From Apostichopus japonicus (lineage: Eukaryota > Echinodermata > Holothuroidea > Aspidochirotida > Stichopodidae): a stretch of 64,000 bases of DNA. Where the stretch lies: NCBI RefSeq assembly GCF_037975245.1, contig NC_092579.1, forward strand, positions 18,562,678 through 18,626,677, given 5' to 3'. Of this stretch, positions 17,486-29,861 are shown one piece after another. Numbering within the stretch: the first letter of the stretch is position 1; every line of letters begins with the position of its first letter. The notes below the pieces were generated by a model. The model searched no databases. It saw only the letters and a program-made list of their open reading frames with translations, and was not told the DNA's origin. Both the position numbers and the translations under genes were made by a program.

Positions 17486-18027
17486 ACTTTACTGTGGGAG
17501 GCTATACTAAATTAACTTTTTTAAGTGCTTTTCTAACTGAAGTCACTGCTTATTAACAGCTCCATAATCAAACTGTCATTTTGACTCGGAAAACATAACA
17601 GGTTTACATAAGCATGATCAACGGAGTTGACTGTGGAGAGCCCCTGGAGATAACGCTACGGCTTATCTAGCACACGAGAAAAGTAACACCTTGAGTTATT
17701 CTAAACTGTAGCTATAGCCAAGTGCCAAGCATCGTATCACGCTTTAACACCATTCAGTCCAAGCCCGAGAGTTCATCGTCATTCGCTGTGATCGCTCTTG
17801 CATAAACTAATTTGTAAATAACAACCGGTATAACGACTATGTCTGATGGGTTATAGAATACACTTTATAATAGAAGAAACAAAGGGCCTTAATCTGTATT
17901 TATATATGTATAAATAACATTCTTGAAAGTGTTATAGGAAAACGCGGGATGAGATGGGGGGGGGGGGTGGGAACAAGCACGATATTATTTACAAATTTTA
18001 GCTTAGTATATTAGTTGGCGTCACTCA
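17486..18027. other. Non-coding stretch
   Basis: No gene seen; poly-G tract at about 17957-17966. Confidence 0.4.
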
Positions 18028-18480
18028 ACATGTTATGCTTTATTAGAAATTGTAAATAACATTCGCTCCCAACTGGATAATGGTAACAATTTACTAGGGC
18101 TTTATTTAGACTTGAAGAAAGCATTTGACACAGTTGACCATTTTATTATCTCGAAGAAGCTGTTAAACTATCCGTGGTAATATTCTGTCAAGTTTAGCTA
18201 TGCAACAGAAAACAATATACTTTTGTTAAATAATACTTATTCGCATTATATAAATGTCACCGCCGGCGTACCACAAGGTACTGTTTTGGGACCTCTATAC
18301 TTTGTTTTGCTTATTATTTTAAATGGCATTCAATATGCTGTAACCAACGAATAAACTCGTCTCTTCGCTGACGATTCAAACGTCTTCAAATCTATAACAA
18401 AGACTGTGCAAAATTACTTGAAATGGTCATTAATTGAAACTCTAAGCCCAACTTAAAATTTGATTTGAGTCAAACATTGA
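18028..18480 (+). pseudogene. Non-LTR retrotransposon reverse transcriptase fragment (decayed)
   Basis: EIVNNIRSQLDNGN, GLYLDLKKAFDTVDH (RT motif A with catalytic Asp), then GVPQGTVLGPL (motif B) and TRLFADDSNVF (motif C, ADD in place of the usual FADDT) can be read on the plus strand across a frameshift and in-frame stops. The order of motifs is that of a CR1/L2/Jockey-type RT. Too decayed for activity. Confidence 0.92.
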
Positions 18481-19283
18481 ACTTACTCTGCACATTGGAA
18501 GAACTACTTAACAAGATCTGTCATGCTAGTAAATATAATAAACATGTATGCTGAGAGCTGTTGCTTTAAAGGTACCAAAATTAGCAAATCACCTTTCACG
18601 AAGTATACTTAGGTCTGACCATTTGACGAGGATTTTAACGTCTGCTGTTATCATGGAAAAGATTCTTGAGACTACGTAATCGACCTGCCTTAATTGGTCG
18701 TAAAATGACCTCTTTTTACCTCCATGGTCACTGCAACGCCTGCCGCATATATTTTCTTGTATGAGGGTCTTCGTGTGAACTCTGTATGATTAACTATACA
18801 CTTTTAACATATTTCCACACAGTGTTTACACAAAGAGCCTAATGGTGTTAAGAAGCTATGCAGGCTAATTGTAGAGCTTGCAGGTCAATTTATGACCTTG
18901 TCAGGTCGATTACGTCATAACAAAACTTTCCTAGCTGTATAGCGTGGTATAATTGGAGCCAATAAAGCAGATCTTTAACGTGTCGAAGCAGCATATGAAT
19001 GAATAACGTTAATCACTGGTATATCTTCTATTACATACGTGGGATTCTCAATACAGATTTATTGGTCGTTTGTTTATTCTAGGCTTTATTGTGCTATTGA
19101 AGTTTATAACACATCCTGTGTTACTGTCCTAACACCTCTCCGGACTATATACAAAAGAGATTACTCAACTTGCTGCTCACAAAGAAACCCAAACGGTATA
19201 CGGCTGATCAGTTTTAGTTGGGTCACAACATTTTTTTTAAAAATCAAAGCTATACACATGTATTGTATATATGGGAATAATGG
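18481..19283. other. Non-coding stretch between LINE fragment and dispersed repeat
   Basis: Possibly more decayed LINE sequence at the left edge; nothing clear thereafter. Confidence 0.35.
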
Positions 19284-19619
19284 TATTTAAAGGATGTGAA
19301 GACTCGCGCACAAAGAAACGTCTCATGCCGGTAATCTGACCTAGTTTCGAATGAGGTGTAACAGAAGTGTTAGACACCACCATCGATCCCAGAAAATACA
19401 TACACCGCTTGCTACCGTCGGTAATTAGACACTAGTGTACAGCCAATACATACAGCTACGGTCAATACCCACAACACAGTGTACATAGCAGCGTGGACAT
19501 CTCAGGTCTAGATAAAAGATCAAAAGGTATCACGTTTCATTACTGTCTGCATTTTGTGGCGACAAGAAGAAAACGTCATTTGCAAGCACGAAAAGTTAAC
19601 TTTTTCAGAGCGCGGCACG
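19284..19619 (+). repeat. Dispersed repeat, copy 1
   Basis: About 335 bp nearly identical to 27090-27422. Both start TATTTAAAGG and end GAGCGCGGCACG. Copy 1 is bracketed by TTAA at 19287 and 19622; copy 2 has TTAA only on the left. No tRNA boxes or protein coding recognised; the open frame at 19493-19777 runs through it into LINE sequence. Confidence 0.85.
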
Positions 19620-19792
19620 TCTTAAAACTGCATGTACATGGTAAACGAGTTTTCCAGAATTATTGTTATTTTATAATATTTGGCACAACCTTTCACCTGA
19701 TGTACGATCGACCGCTTCACTTCATTCTTTTCAAAATAATCTTAAATCTTTTCTTAATAATCAGTTATCATTTCTAAGTCCTAGATGTTCAA
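19617..19792 (+). pseudogene. Non-LTR retrotransposon ORF2, extreme C-terminal fragment
   Basis: Starts RLKTACTW and, after frame changes, reads WHNLSPDVRSTASLHSFQ then NNLKSFLNNQLSF, the LWNxLPxxVRxxxSLxxFKxxLKxxL terminus of CR1/L2-like ORF2. It abuts the dispersed repeat directly. Confidence 0.8.
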
Positions 19793-20046
19793 TCTAACTG
19801 CGCACTTACCCTGACAAATTACTTTATTTTTTATTTATTCTCTTTGATATTATCTTTCTATTTGCCTCTTTTCGTTTCACGGTCACGAGCTTTGATGATA
19901 AGTATTGTTTTTCTAGTGTCCATCGTAGCCTATGTTATATAAATTAATTCTTTGTTAAAACTACTTTTATCAGTGAATCATGTACATATGAGAAATTAAT
20001 TGATTTGAATATCGAAAGATAGATATACATATATATATATTTATAT

Positions 20047-20087
<41 letters not shown>

Positions 20088-20307
20088 TATATATATATAC
20101 ATATCAAAACAGTTTCAATTCCTGCTACTCCTTGTCACTTTCGGTGATCATGCACTGAAGAAGAGCTAGTTTTGCTCGAAAGCTCTGCAAAAACCAAACA
20201 TTGGCTGTTTTACTTCCAATCACTTACCTAATTCAATTATTGTATCTCACTCGAGATCCAGCCTTTCTCTAAATGCAGCATAGTTGTTTAACAGTTTTTC
20301 CGTTATT
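19793..20307. other. Non-coding stretch with TA tract and possible retroelement piece
   Basis: Holds TA/CACA repeats at about 20020-20105 and, at 20130-20190, a segment with a small hairpin GAGC/GCTC between CTGAAGA and GAAA, arranged like a hammerhead core. No gene. Confidence 0.4.
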
Positions 20308-21107
<800 letters not shown>

Positions 21108-21474
21108 CAGTGGCGTAGGAAGGTACTTTTGAGTGGGGGGCTGAAGACTGATGGCCGGCCTGGGGGAGGGGTCTAAGGGGAGGGGGTGTCCCCCTCCCGT
21201 TTGGAATTTTTTTTGCATTTCCAGGTGGCCTCAGATGCAATTTGGTGCAATATAGCACACTTCAACCCACCCACTCCATTTTGTATATAATTTTGCATTT
21301 TCACCTGGCCTTAGATGCAATTTGGTGCTCCAAATGAGATTTTATTCTCATTTGGAAATGAAAAGGGGTTTTCTGACTTGCGAAGCGGGGGGCGGAATGA
21401 TACTTCCGCCCCTCCATGTTTTTCACTGGGGGGGCTGGCGCCCCCCCTCCAGCCACCCGGTTCCTACGCCCTTG
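21108..21474. mobile_element. hAT-type MITE (367 bp) with 8-bp target duplication
   Basis: Left end CAGTGGCGTAGGAAGG, right end TTCCTACGCCCTTG (inverted, imperfect). It is flanked on both sides by GATAATCA (21100-21107 and 21475-21482). An internal direct repeat carries AGATGCAATTTGGTG twice (about 21233 and 21313). No transposase coding. Confidence 0.92.
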
Positions 21475-22244
21475 GATAATCAATGATTGAAGGCAACCTA
21501 CTCCGTGTTATACATTTCACAGAGAGCCACGAAGCTAGTATATTATTCATGCTGCCGAGACTGCCACGTATGGGACGCAAAAAGGGCCACGATATTATAT
21601 GTCGCTGCACCAAAACATTCGTCGTTTGTATCTACATTATACGTCGTTGTTCTCAAAAATATATGTCGCTGTACCTATATGATAGATCGGTGTTCTAAAG
21701 AAATACGCCGCCACAAGACATAGTTTTCTGCTAAGGTATAAATGCACTGATTCGACTCAGTTGCAGTGTTGCGTTGATTTTGAGCGTTCCGATCCTACAC
21801 GTACGACGTACCATATACATATACCGTACGGCGACGTGTGAAAGCCCACCCGACGATATGCCGTATACCATTGGTGCATCCAGACACGCCTACAACTAAG
21901 TTCCGTATTTGCATACGAGCGCCTTAGATACGGGCCTGAGCAACACACCATCATTTCTGTTAACAGCAGCGACGTGTGTTTTCAGTATACAGCGACATCT
22001 TCTTTAGTTACGACGACGACGTATATTTTAGGACGTAGCATTCCCATCTGAGAAATTAGTACAGCCTTCTGCGACATTTGACCTTTTCATGAAATGCTAA
22101 GAATTGTGAAATCTCTCCATTCAACTGCACCGTAAATTTAATTATAGCAGCTAACAATGTTTCATTAAGAAGGGGAAAACTAAAGCAATTCCTACTTAAC
22201 ACAAACAGAAATACCAAATCTAATAACGTTCCCTCACAATATCA
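21475..22244. other. Non-coding stretch
   Basis: Contains short degenerate repeats with TATGTCGCTG / TACGTCG (about 21595-21990); no gene recognised. Confidence 0.4.
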
Positions 22245-22460
22245 AAACAGAGATCAACATCAACATTGAAATCAATATCAACATCGACACAACAATCAAC
22301 AACACTGAAAGCACCATCAACACAGAAATCACTGTCAACACAGAGATCAACATCAAAGCAGGTATCAACATCAACGCAAATATCAAAATAAACGGCGAAA
22401 TTGCTAGCAACATTTCTCAGAAATACCAAATCCACCAACGTAGTAACATCGACACAGCAA
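22245..22460. repeat. Degenerate ATCAACA-type tandem array
   Basis: Imperfect 6-18-bp repeats built on CAGAGATCAACATCAACA. A similar block reappears at about 22795-22815, beyond the U2-like sequence. The minus-strand open frame here (Asp/Val/Cys-rich) is a product of the repeat. Confidence 0.7.
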
Positions 22461-22481
22461 TTCGGGTATAGGTCAAGACAC

Positions 22482-22664
22482 ATCTCTTCTCGGCCTTTTG
22501 GCTAAGATCATGTGTAGTATCTGTTCCCTTTCGAGTGGAATGGTGATGCACACCTGAGGCTGACGATGATCACACAGTCACAGTCCCGATGCAAGGGGAC
22601 TGGGATTCAGAGCGGATCAGTCGTTCGGTAGTTTGGTTTTCGTGCCCAGGTTCTTTCCTGGGTG
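22482..22664 (+). ncRNA. U2-snRNA-headed chimeric RNA (candidate divergent snRNA or snRNA-derived retrosequence)
   Basis: The first 45 nt match U2 snRNA positions 1-45 with two substitutions (positions 4 and 30). They keep stem-loop I and the branch-site pairing element GUAGUA (22514-22519). Similarity to U2 then stops abruptly: stem IIa, the canonical Sm site and stems III/IV are not recognisable. Instead the body contains other potential hairpins: TTCC/GGAA, GTGAT/ATCAC, a perfect 7-bp stem CAGTCCC/GGGACTG (22581-22602) and a perfect 6-bp stem CCCAGG/CCTGGG (22645-22662). Total length is about 183 nt, close to genuine U2. A 3' box match follows. Known alternatives are a U2-headed SINE (snRNA-derived SINEs are known in crocodilians) or a rearranged U2 pseudogene. 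The U2 match is certain; whether it is transcribed is not known. Confidence 0.55.
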
Positions 22665-22668
22665 ACTT

Positions 22669-22683
22669 GTCTTAAAAAGTAGA
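22669..22683 (+). terminator. snRNA 3'-box-like sequence
   Basis: GTCTTAAAAAGTAGA fits the RNA polymerase II snRNA 3' processing box GTTT-N(0-3)-AAARNNAGA: the AAARNNAGA half is exact, the GTTT half has one mismatch. It lies 7 nt after the terminal hairpin, slightly closer than the usual spacing for U1/U2 3'-end formation. Confidence 0.45.
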
Positions 22684-23734
22684 CACACTGGACGCTCGCC
22701 TTCCATCTTATGACTGAGTAGAACCCCAAACAAGTGCACATTGAAACAGACCGCACAATATCGTTTGACGGTTCCCTCTTAAACATTATATTACAGAGAT
22801 CAACATCAACACAATGTCATATTCAACGCAGACTTGTGTATACAAATAAAATTGTGGCCTCTATCCTATTATGGAAATATTATATGCCCGTAAGCTTTTC
22901 TATTTGTTACTGTATTTGTTAGCTTTAGAGGGAGTTTGGCGTTCTTTGAAAATGACTATGAACTTTTACTAAAGAATCTTAAAATGTTAATTGCGGTCGA
23001 ATAATTTTACGTAACGTACCAAATAACGTTTGCATAAGAAGCCGAAGGCCAAATTGAAAATTTCTTTCCTTCTTTCCTCTTAAATGATAAAACGTCCTCT
23101 TTTATAACAAATTCTGACACTTCTTAGTCCTTGTGAAAATTGATTCTGTCTTGCATGTCATCTCTCATTTTCCATATTGACATTTTATCTTCATTGATTT
23201 TGACATGACAAAATTATAAAATATAAAATAAATTTCTACATTACCTAACACACTCTTTTTTTTTTGTCGTAATTTGTATTCGAAATGTCACTTTACGATC
23301 ATCTAGGCTCGACGGTGTCAATATCACTTCAACACAATTCAAAGGTACTCAAATCAAACTCCGACAGGATTATTGCGTGTTTTTTCCCCCATCCGCAAGT
23401 TCCGCAACAGTTTCTCTTAATTTCTACTATAAAACCACAGCATAACTAAAATACTTATCTTAATTAGAGTGGACAAGGGCACATGCAAACGGTTGATAAC
23501 CTCATGTAAAATCCTGTGTTAAAGAGTCTCTTTGTGTATCGATTTCACAATTTTGCCAAAGATGGAATGTACTATACAGAAACAAAAATCTTTTGCTCAA
23601 ATTAAGACATTCTCCTACAGTTTTCTCTTACTATAGTTAAAGTCTAGTAAGCGAGTAAATAATGAATTTGATTCGATTCTCGTTATTTCGGCGACAAGAA
23701 ATTATATAATATTATACATTATTACACACTATTA
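22684..23734. other. Non-coding stretch
   Basis: Apart from the ATCAACA block at about 22795 nothing is recognised. Confidence 0.4.
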
Positions 23735-23737
23735 TAC

Positions 23738-23821
<84 letters not shown>

Positions 23822-23839
23822 TAAATATAAAAATTATAA

Positions 23840-23872
<33 letters not shown>

Positions 23873-24000
23873 CATCTATATAAATATATATAAATATAAA
23901 TATAAATATATATATACTTATATATATATATACATCTATATATATATATATATTTATATTTTTATATATATATATATATATAATGTATATATATATAAAT

Positions 24001-24065
<65 letters not shown>

Positions 24066-24150
24066 GATGTATATATATATATATAAGTATATATATATTT
24101 ATATATATTTATATAGATGTATATATATATATATATATTTATATATTTAG

Positions 24151-24189
<39 letters not shown>

Positions 24190-24190
24190 C
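23735..24190. repeat. AT-only imperfect palindrome
   Basis: TA-rich DNA in which the left half carries TACATCTATATAAATA and TATACTTATATA and the right half carries their complements (TATAAGTATA, TATTTATATAGATGTA), centred near 24000. It could extrude as a long cruciform. Confidence 0.8.
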
Positions 24191-24450
24191 CTATATATAT
24201 TATAGTTGATCACAAGCCAGTCAAAAGGAAAGCACTTTCATCTTTGTAACCTAAGATGTCAATTTCATATCTTTTACTCTTAAGCCGTCATGTAGAGTCG
24301 CCAGGGGTCTGAATATTCCTTGGTGACAAAAACGATCTTGACAGTCGTCCTAAAATAACAGCCACTTTAAAAGGAACGTTAGAATCGAGCTTTCTACAAG
24401 ATGACATTTAAGATTGTAGCTTAATGAATTTCGAAAAGTAGGGTACATAA

Positions 24451-25155
<705 letters not shown>

Positions 25156-25443
25156 TTATGTATCCCCCATTCTAGATCCTTCTACCCCGGAATCATCTAC
25201 GATCTCATTGTCATAACCCCCCCTTCTTTTTTTTTTTGCCTTAGTAAACTCCCGGACTGCGGAGTCCTGTGTAAAGCTATCGGACACAATGCAACTTTTA
25301 GGAGACGCCATCTTGATTAATTCATACACCGATACATCAAAGGGTAAATCTTCACCAAAAAAGGTGCTTTTTTGCCTTGATGGCTTTATACTCGTGTCCT
25401 TGGGTAATTTTGGAATTGAAGGTAGAATTGAACTTGTACTCAT
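25156..25443 (-). CDS. Unassigned small open frame, possibly coding
   Basis: A 95-residue frame of unusually protein-like composition: Ser/Lys-rich N-terminus (STSSILPSIPKLPKD), a mixed centre (FFGEDLPFDVSVYELIKM), a basic cluster AKKKRR that could be a nuclear signal, and an acidic end. Two in-frame stops sit directly before the ATG, so it cannot continue upstream in the same exon. No family is recognised. It could be a small gene, a last exon, a transposon remnant, or chance. Confidence 0.2.
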   Translation of the reverse strand: MSTSSILPSIPKLPKDTSIKPSRQKSTFFGEDLPFDVSVYELIKMASPKSCIVSDSFTQDSAVREFTKAKKKRRGGYDNEIVDDSGVEGSRMGDT

Positions 25444-27089
25444 TCACTAGTGCTCATACCAAAGGGAAATGGTACCCGTGCTCGTAATCAGGCTGCTGTA
25501 CACGTAATACCAGCCTGCTCATGGTATTTATTAAAACAATGCTCCCTCCTTCAGTTTTATAGCAAGTTAAAAAAATACTGGAGCAAAGAGACTGTATCCG
25601 TAATTTTGATTTGACTATTTCCTTTAAACTTTCAAAAAATGTATCCACTCACTCTCTTGGTCATCTTCTAATCGTCTAAAAATGAAACTTATAAAGAAAA
25701 ACAAAAACATCAATTGAATCAGCTTCTGTTTATAAACTTACCGCTTCGCATGGCCCCACTCAACAGATCTGAGAGAGAGATGATTAACCTCTCGCTGAAG
25801 GGACAACTTTGGGTGAACCCCATGAGGAAGCAAACTGTCAAGAGGCATCGCTTATTCAGTGAGATTCATTTGATTAACTTTGACTTTGTGATGCAGCTGA
25901 CTGAAGAAGTAGCTGAATGGATTTTAGGAGCAACATTATATAGAAGCCCCCAGTACCCGCCCGCCCGCCCGCCCCTCCCACCCCCCCCCTCGCCTATACC
26001 CCCCCCCCTCAGACAAAAAATATGCTCGTGTCCAAGCTTCTGGGACTATTTGCCTATGACTCTTTAAACTTTATCGAGGCATGAGGTATGATGAATGGTA
26101 TCTAATTTAACCCATCTTAACATTGGTGAACCATTAGGTGAGATGGAGTATACATTTGAAAACTTTAAAGATAAACGTTGGGCAGAATTTTAGTTTTGAT
26201 ATGTAATATTTCAAGGACAGAAAACAAAATTGAGTGCTTGTAAAACGTTTCTACAAATATCTCGGTTCTCACGATATGCCTATACAATATTCACCTCTCA
26301 AAAATATTCGAAATCTCTGGAATGATCCTTTAAGGCTAAATTTGACGATGACGTCGGCTTCTCGGTGCAGGCCCATATAAATGTAAATATTAATGTAAAT
26401 ATTAATATTAATCTGCGTCTGTTTGATAAATTCTGAATAAACCAACTAAAACATGTTCTTTAACTTTATATAGACAACAAGGAGCACCTTTGAACATGAC
26501 ATGATAACAATACTTATACTTTGCAAATTGTATGTATTAACTTGTAAATAAGTCATTTGAGGATATGTGTCTTATATTTCCCCGTTGAATTTTGTGTCAG
26601 TTGTATCTGAGGAACTGACCTAATAGTCGGTGTATTAGAGTAGTTCATTTGAGTACGGTAATCATCCGTAAATCTAAGGGTTTCACTTTCCTCCTTTCCC
26701 GAACCCTCCCCCACCCTCCGTCCCATCCTCGGCCCGTGCACACACACACACCCTGAAAGGGTGGTAAGTTTTAAACATTAAGATTCATAGTGGCAGATAT
26801 TATAGCTTGGTCAACGATTAGTCGTAAACACAAAGCCAAGAAAAGTAGTTATAGCTTCTTCTTTTTCATTAGTGGCAGAACACCCTTCATTAGCAAACGC
26901 CCTATCATAGCAAACGCCCTCTACAGGGTGAATCGGTGAGCATGTGACTTCGATATAAGTATATAACCGTATCTTGAGCGTATCAGCTCAATCAGTTATG
27001 TCGCCTAATATCTGATGTTCAATTCGACCCGGATGAGATTCGAATTGGACCCAGAACCGGTCAGGATTCAATACTATGTTAAGACGTGT
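25444..27089. other. Non-coding stretch
   Basis: The plus-strand open frame 25714-26067 starts in plausible coding-like sequence (about to 25950) and ends in CCCGCC repeats; no family recognised. TAGCAAACGCCCT is directly repeated near 26890-26920. Confidence 0.35.
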
Positions 27090-27422
27090 TATTTAAAGGG
27101 TGTGAAGACTCGCGCACAAAGAAACATCTCATGCCGGTAATCTGACCTAGTTTTGAATGAGGTGTAACAGAAGTGTTAGACACCACCATCGATCCCAGAA
27201 AATACACACACAGCTTGCTACCGTCGGTAATTAGACACTAGTGTACAGTCAATACATACAGCTACGGTCAATACCCACAACCTAGTGTACATAGCAGCGT
27301 GGACATCTCAGGTCTAGATAAAAGATAACAAGGTATCTCGTTTCATTACTGTCTGCATTTTGTAGCGACAAGAAGAAAACATCATAAGCAACTGAAAGTC
27401 AACTTTTTCAGAGCGCGGCACG
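27090..27422 (+). repeat. Dispersed repeat, copy 2
   Basis: Same orientation and nearly full-length match to 19284-19619, with scattered substitutions and a small deletion near the right end. Right flank differs from copy 1. Confidence 0.85.
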
Positions 27423-29730
27423 CGGTTTGGAGCGATTCTTCAATGCCTTTAATCTATATGTAGGTGAATATTTCTTGTTGACGTGGTAGATCTCCTTGGG
27501 TGCGTGTGTGTTTGGGGGGGGGGGTCCGTTTTGTTAATAATATCGGTCACTAATAACGGTCATAATTAAACAACGTCAAAAATGTTAGAAAATGATCGAG
27601 TTTTGCCTTGTTTATTCGAAATGAAAAACTTAAGTCAGTTGTGTTTATCATTCATAGACAGAAGAGAATTGATATAGAAAGTATAAGAACTTAATTCAAT
27701 CCTGTTTTAAAATTCAGTGTGGAAAGGTTGTACACTATTTTAGTGTTTAAAGTCGTGCACATGCATACAACGAAAGTATATAAGATGAGATAGATGTAAA
27801 TAAATATTACACTGATGCAAAACTCCAACAACAATCTCTCCACCCGACCATTTCTCCCCTCACTCGATCCCTCCACCCGATCTCCCAACCATTAAAATAT
27901 AAATAGTCTTCTCTATTAGGACAGGCGATGGTTACTCCTCCAACACCAAGAATACAAATTATACAAAAAATAAAAGATATATAAAGTATAAAGGAAGAAA
28001 GTGATTAAAGGTAATATTTCTTCCTGTTCTTCTTTTGATAATTTCTCATGCATATTACGTATGGAAAGTACATTAACTTGAAAGAGATCAGTTTAAATAA
28101 AATAATATAAGCCTATATATATATATACATATGTATATATACATATAAATATATATAAATAATATATATATATATATATATATATATGTCTATAATTTTT
28201 CCTAAAAGTCATTCAACGTTTTACTTAAAGAATTAAATCTCATTGAATATAAAACTTTATGTTGATCTCATAATTCTATTTTTAGTGTATCTCATTAGCA
28301 TAATGTAATAGAGGGCGCCCTATGTCCGTTATTTCTTGTAAATACCAAGCAATTATCCTCAACATTTAATGGTTGCAACAGCAATAGTCCCAACCCTGAT
28401 ATGCATATTGAGCAGCGTGTGAGACATGTGACTTTGATTTCAGGAGACAAACCGCAAATTTCTCTGAACACTTCCACAGACAATATGGACCATCTGCATA
28501 TTTCATACCAAATAACCGGACTTCTTGATATATTCAACTCAGAATAGAGCACTTTTTGAATAACAAAATGGCACTTTTGAATCACCAAAAATAAAAATTA
28601 TGGAAAGGTTACCGTACTCTTCCCCCCCCCCCCTCCCCCCTTTAAGTATCAATCGTCTAGACAATTTACGCTCAAACATAACCAGTATCTTTCATGAATA
28701 ACTATAAATATACTAGAGCAAAACATTATAAACATAATATGTAATTCTTACGGCATAACACATATTAAGCATGTAAGTGCTCTTTTATAACATCTTGTGC
28801 ATCACAGTGGCCATATACATACGGTGAGCATTTCCGTGTTGGTTCAAATTGCTGATATTAATGAAAAATATTAAGGTGTAAACAAAATTTAACGATCTTT
28901 CTGTAAATACCAACCGGAAAACAAAATAATGAAATTAAGTTTTCACTTTAATATTTTTTTTAAATAAATGTCCATAAATTAATCTATTCCTCTCACGTGT
29001 TCTTAAACAATGCGTCAATTGGTTGCTTAAATGATTACTTATTTCAAAAACTTCAACTTATTGCGGTCGAAATATATATTTATCTGGTTGACCTATAAAG
29101 CCAGTATTTTGACATTTTATTTTTGGGAAGGGTGGGGTGGGGGGGGGGGGTGGGGGAGATGCTGGAAATAGCCAAGATAATCTTAGCACTTCGAGAATTT
29201 GTCAACTTAATGTTAAATGCTCAATCGTGATATGTGTAATTCACCATAATGTGAAAATTGATCGAATAAGAAAAGCATAAATAAATTGATCAATTTTTAT
29301 ACAGAAATTGTAATTTTCGAAATAAGCGAGTTAAATTACATTAAGCAAAAAATGTTGAATTGCAAAGGAGGTGGTAAAATGAGCCTCAACCTTACACCAG
29401 GTATAATCAATTCGAGAAACAAATTCTGCAGTTTTTAGAAGAACAGGTGAGCAATTCAAAACTTTGCCACAAAAAAAAATAGTAATAATGATGATAATCA
29501 TAATAATGATTGCTGTCATAACTATGTGAACATATTTAACAATTCATATGGCACGTTAACGCTTCCTTTGGTATATGATACTACGCAAGCTCACAGGCAC
29601 AGATCCAGGGCGTGGGTCCTTATTAACAACCTCACACAAAAAAAGTACAATTTTTGATACAAATTTACGTTTAGAACTGATTATACTCCCATCTAATAAC
29701 CAGTCCGGCATAACTTCTAAAATTGTATAT
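27423..29730. other. Non-coding stretch downstream of the GPCR gene
   Basis: Contains TA-rich repeats at 28105-28190 and C/G tracts at about 28622 and 29139. No gene recognised. Confidence 0.45.
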
Positions 29731-29736
29731 TTTATT
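29731..29736 (-). promoter_or_regulatory. Candidate poly(A) signal of the GPCR gene
   Basis: AATAAA on the minus strand about 126 bp after the GPCR stop codon. It is the first exact signal noticed downstream; in AT-rich DNA such hexamers also occur by chance. Confidence 0.35.
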
Positions 29737-29861
29737 CTTCTTCTTCTTAATTCTTCTTGTTCTTCTTATAGGAAATGACACCTATCCTCACTCGACGCCA
29801 CCGTCCTACTTAAATAAATCCAGGTGCGACATTGAATTTTTTTTTTAATTTATAAATTACG

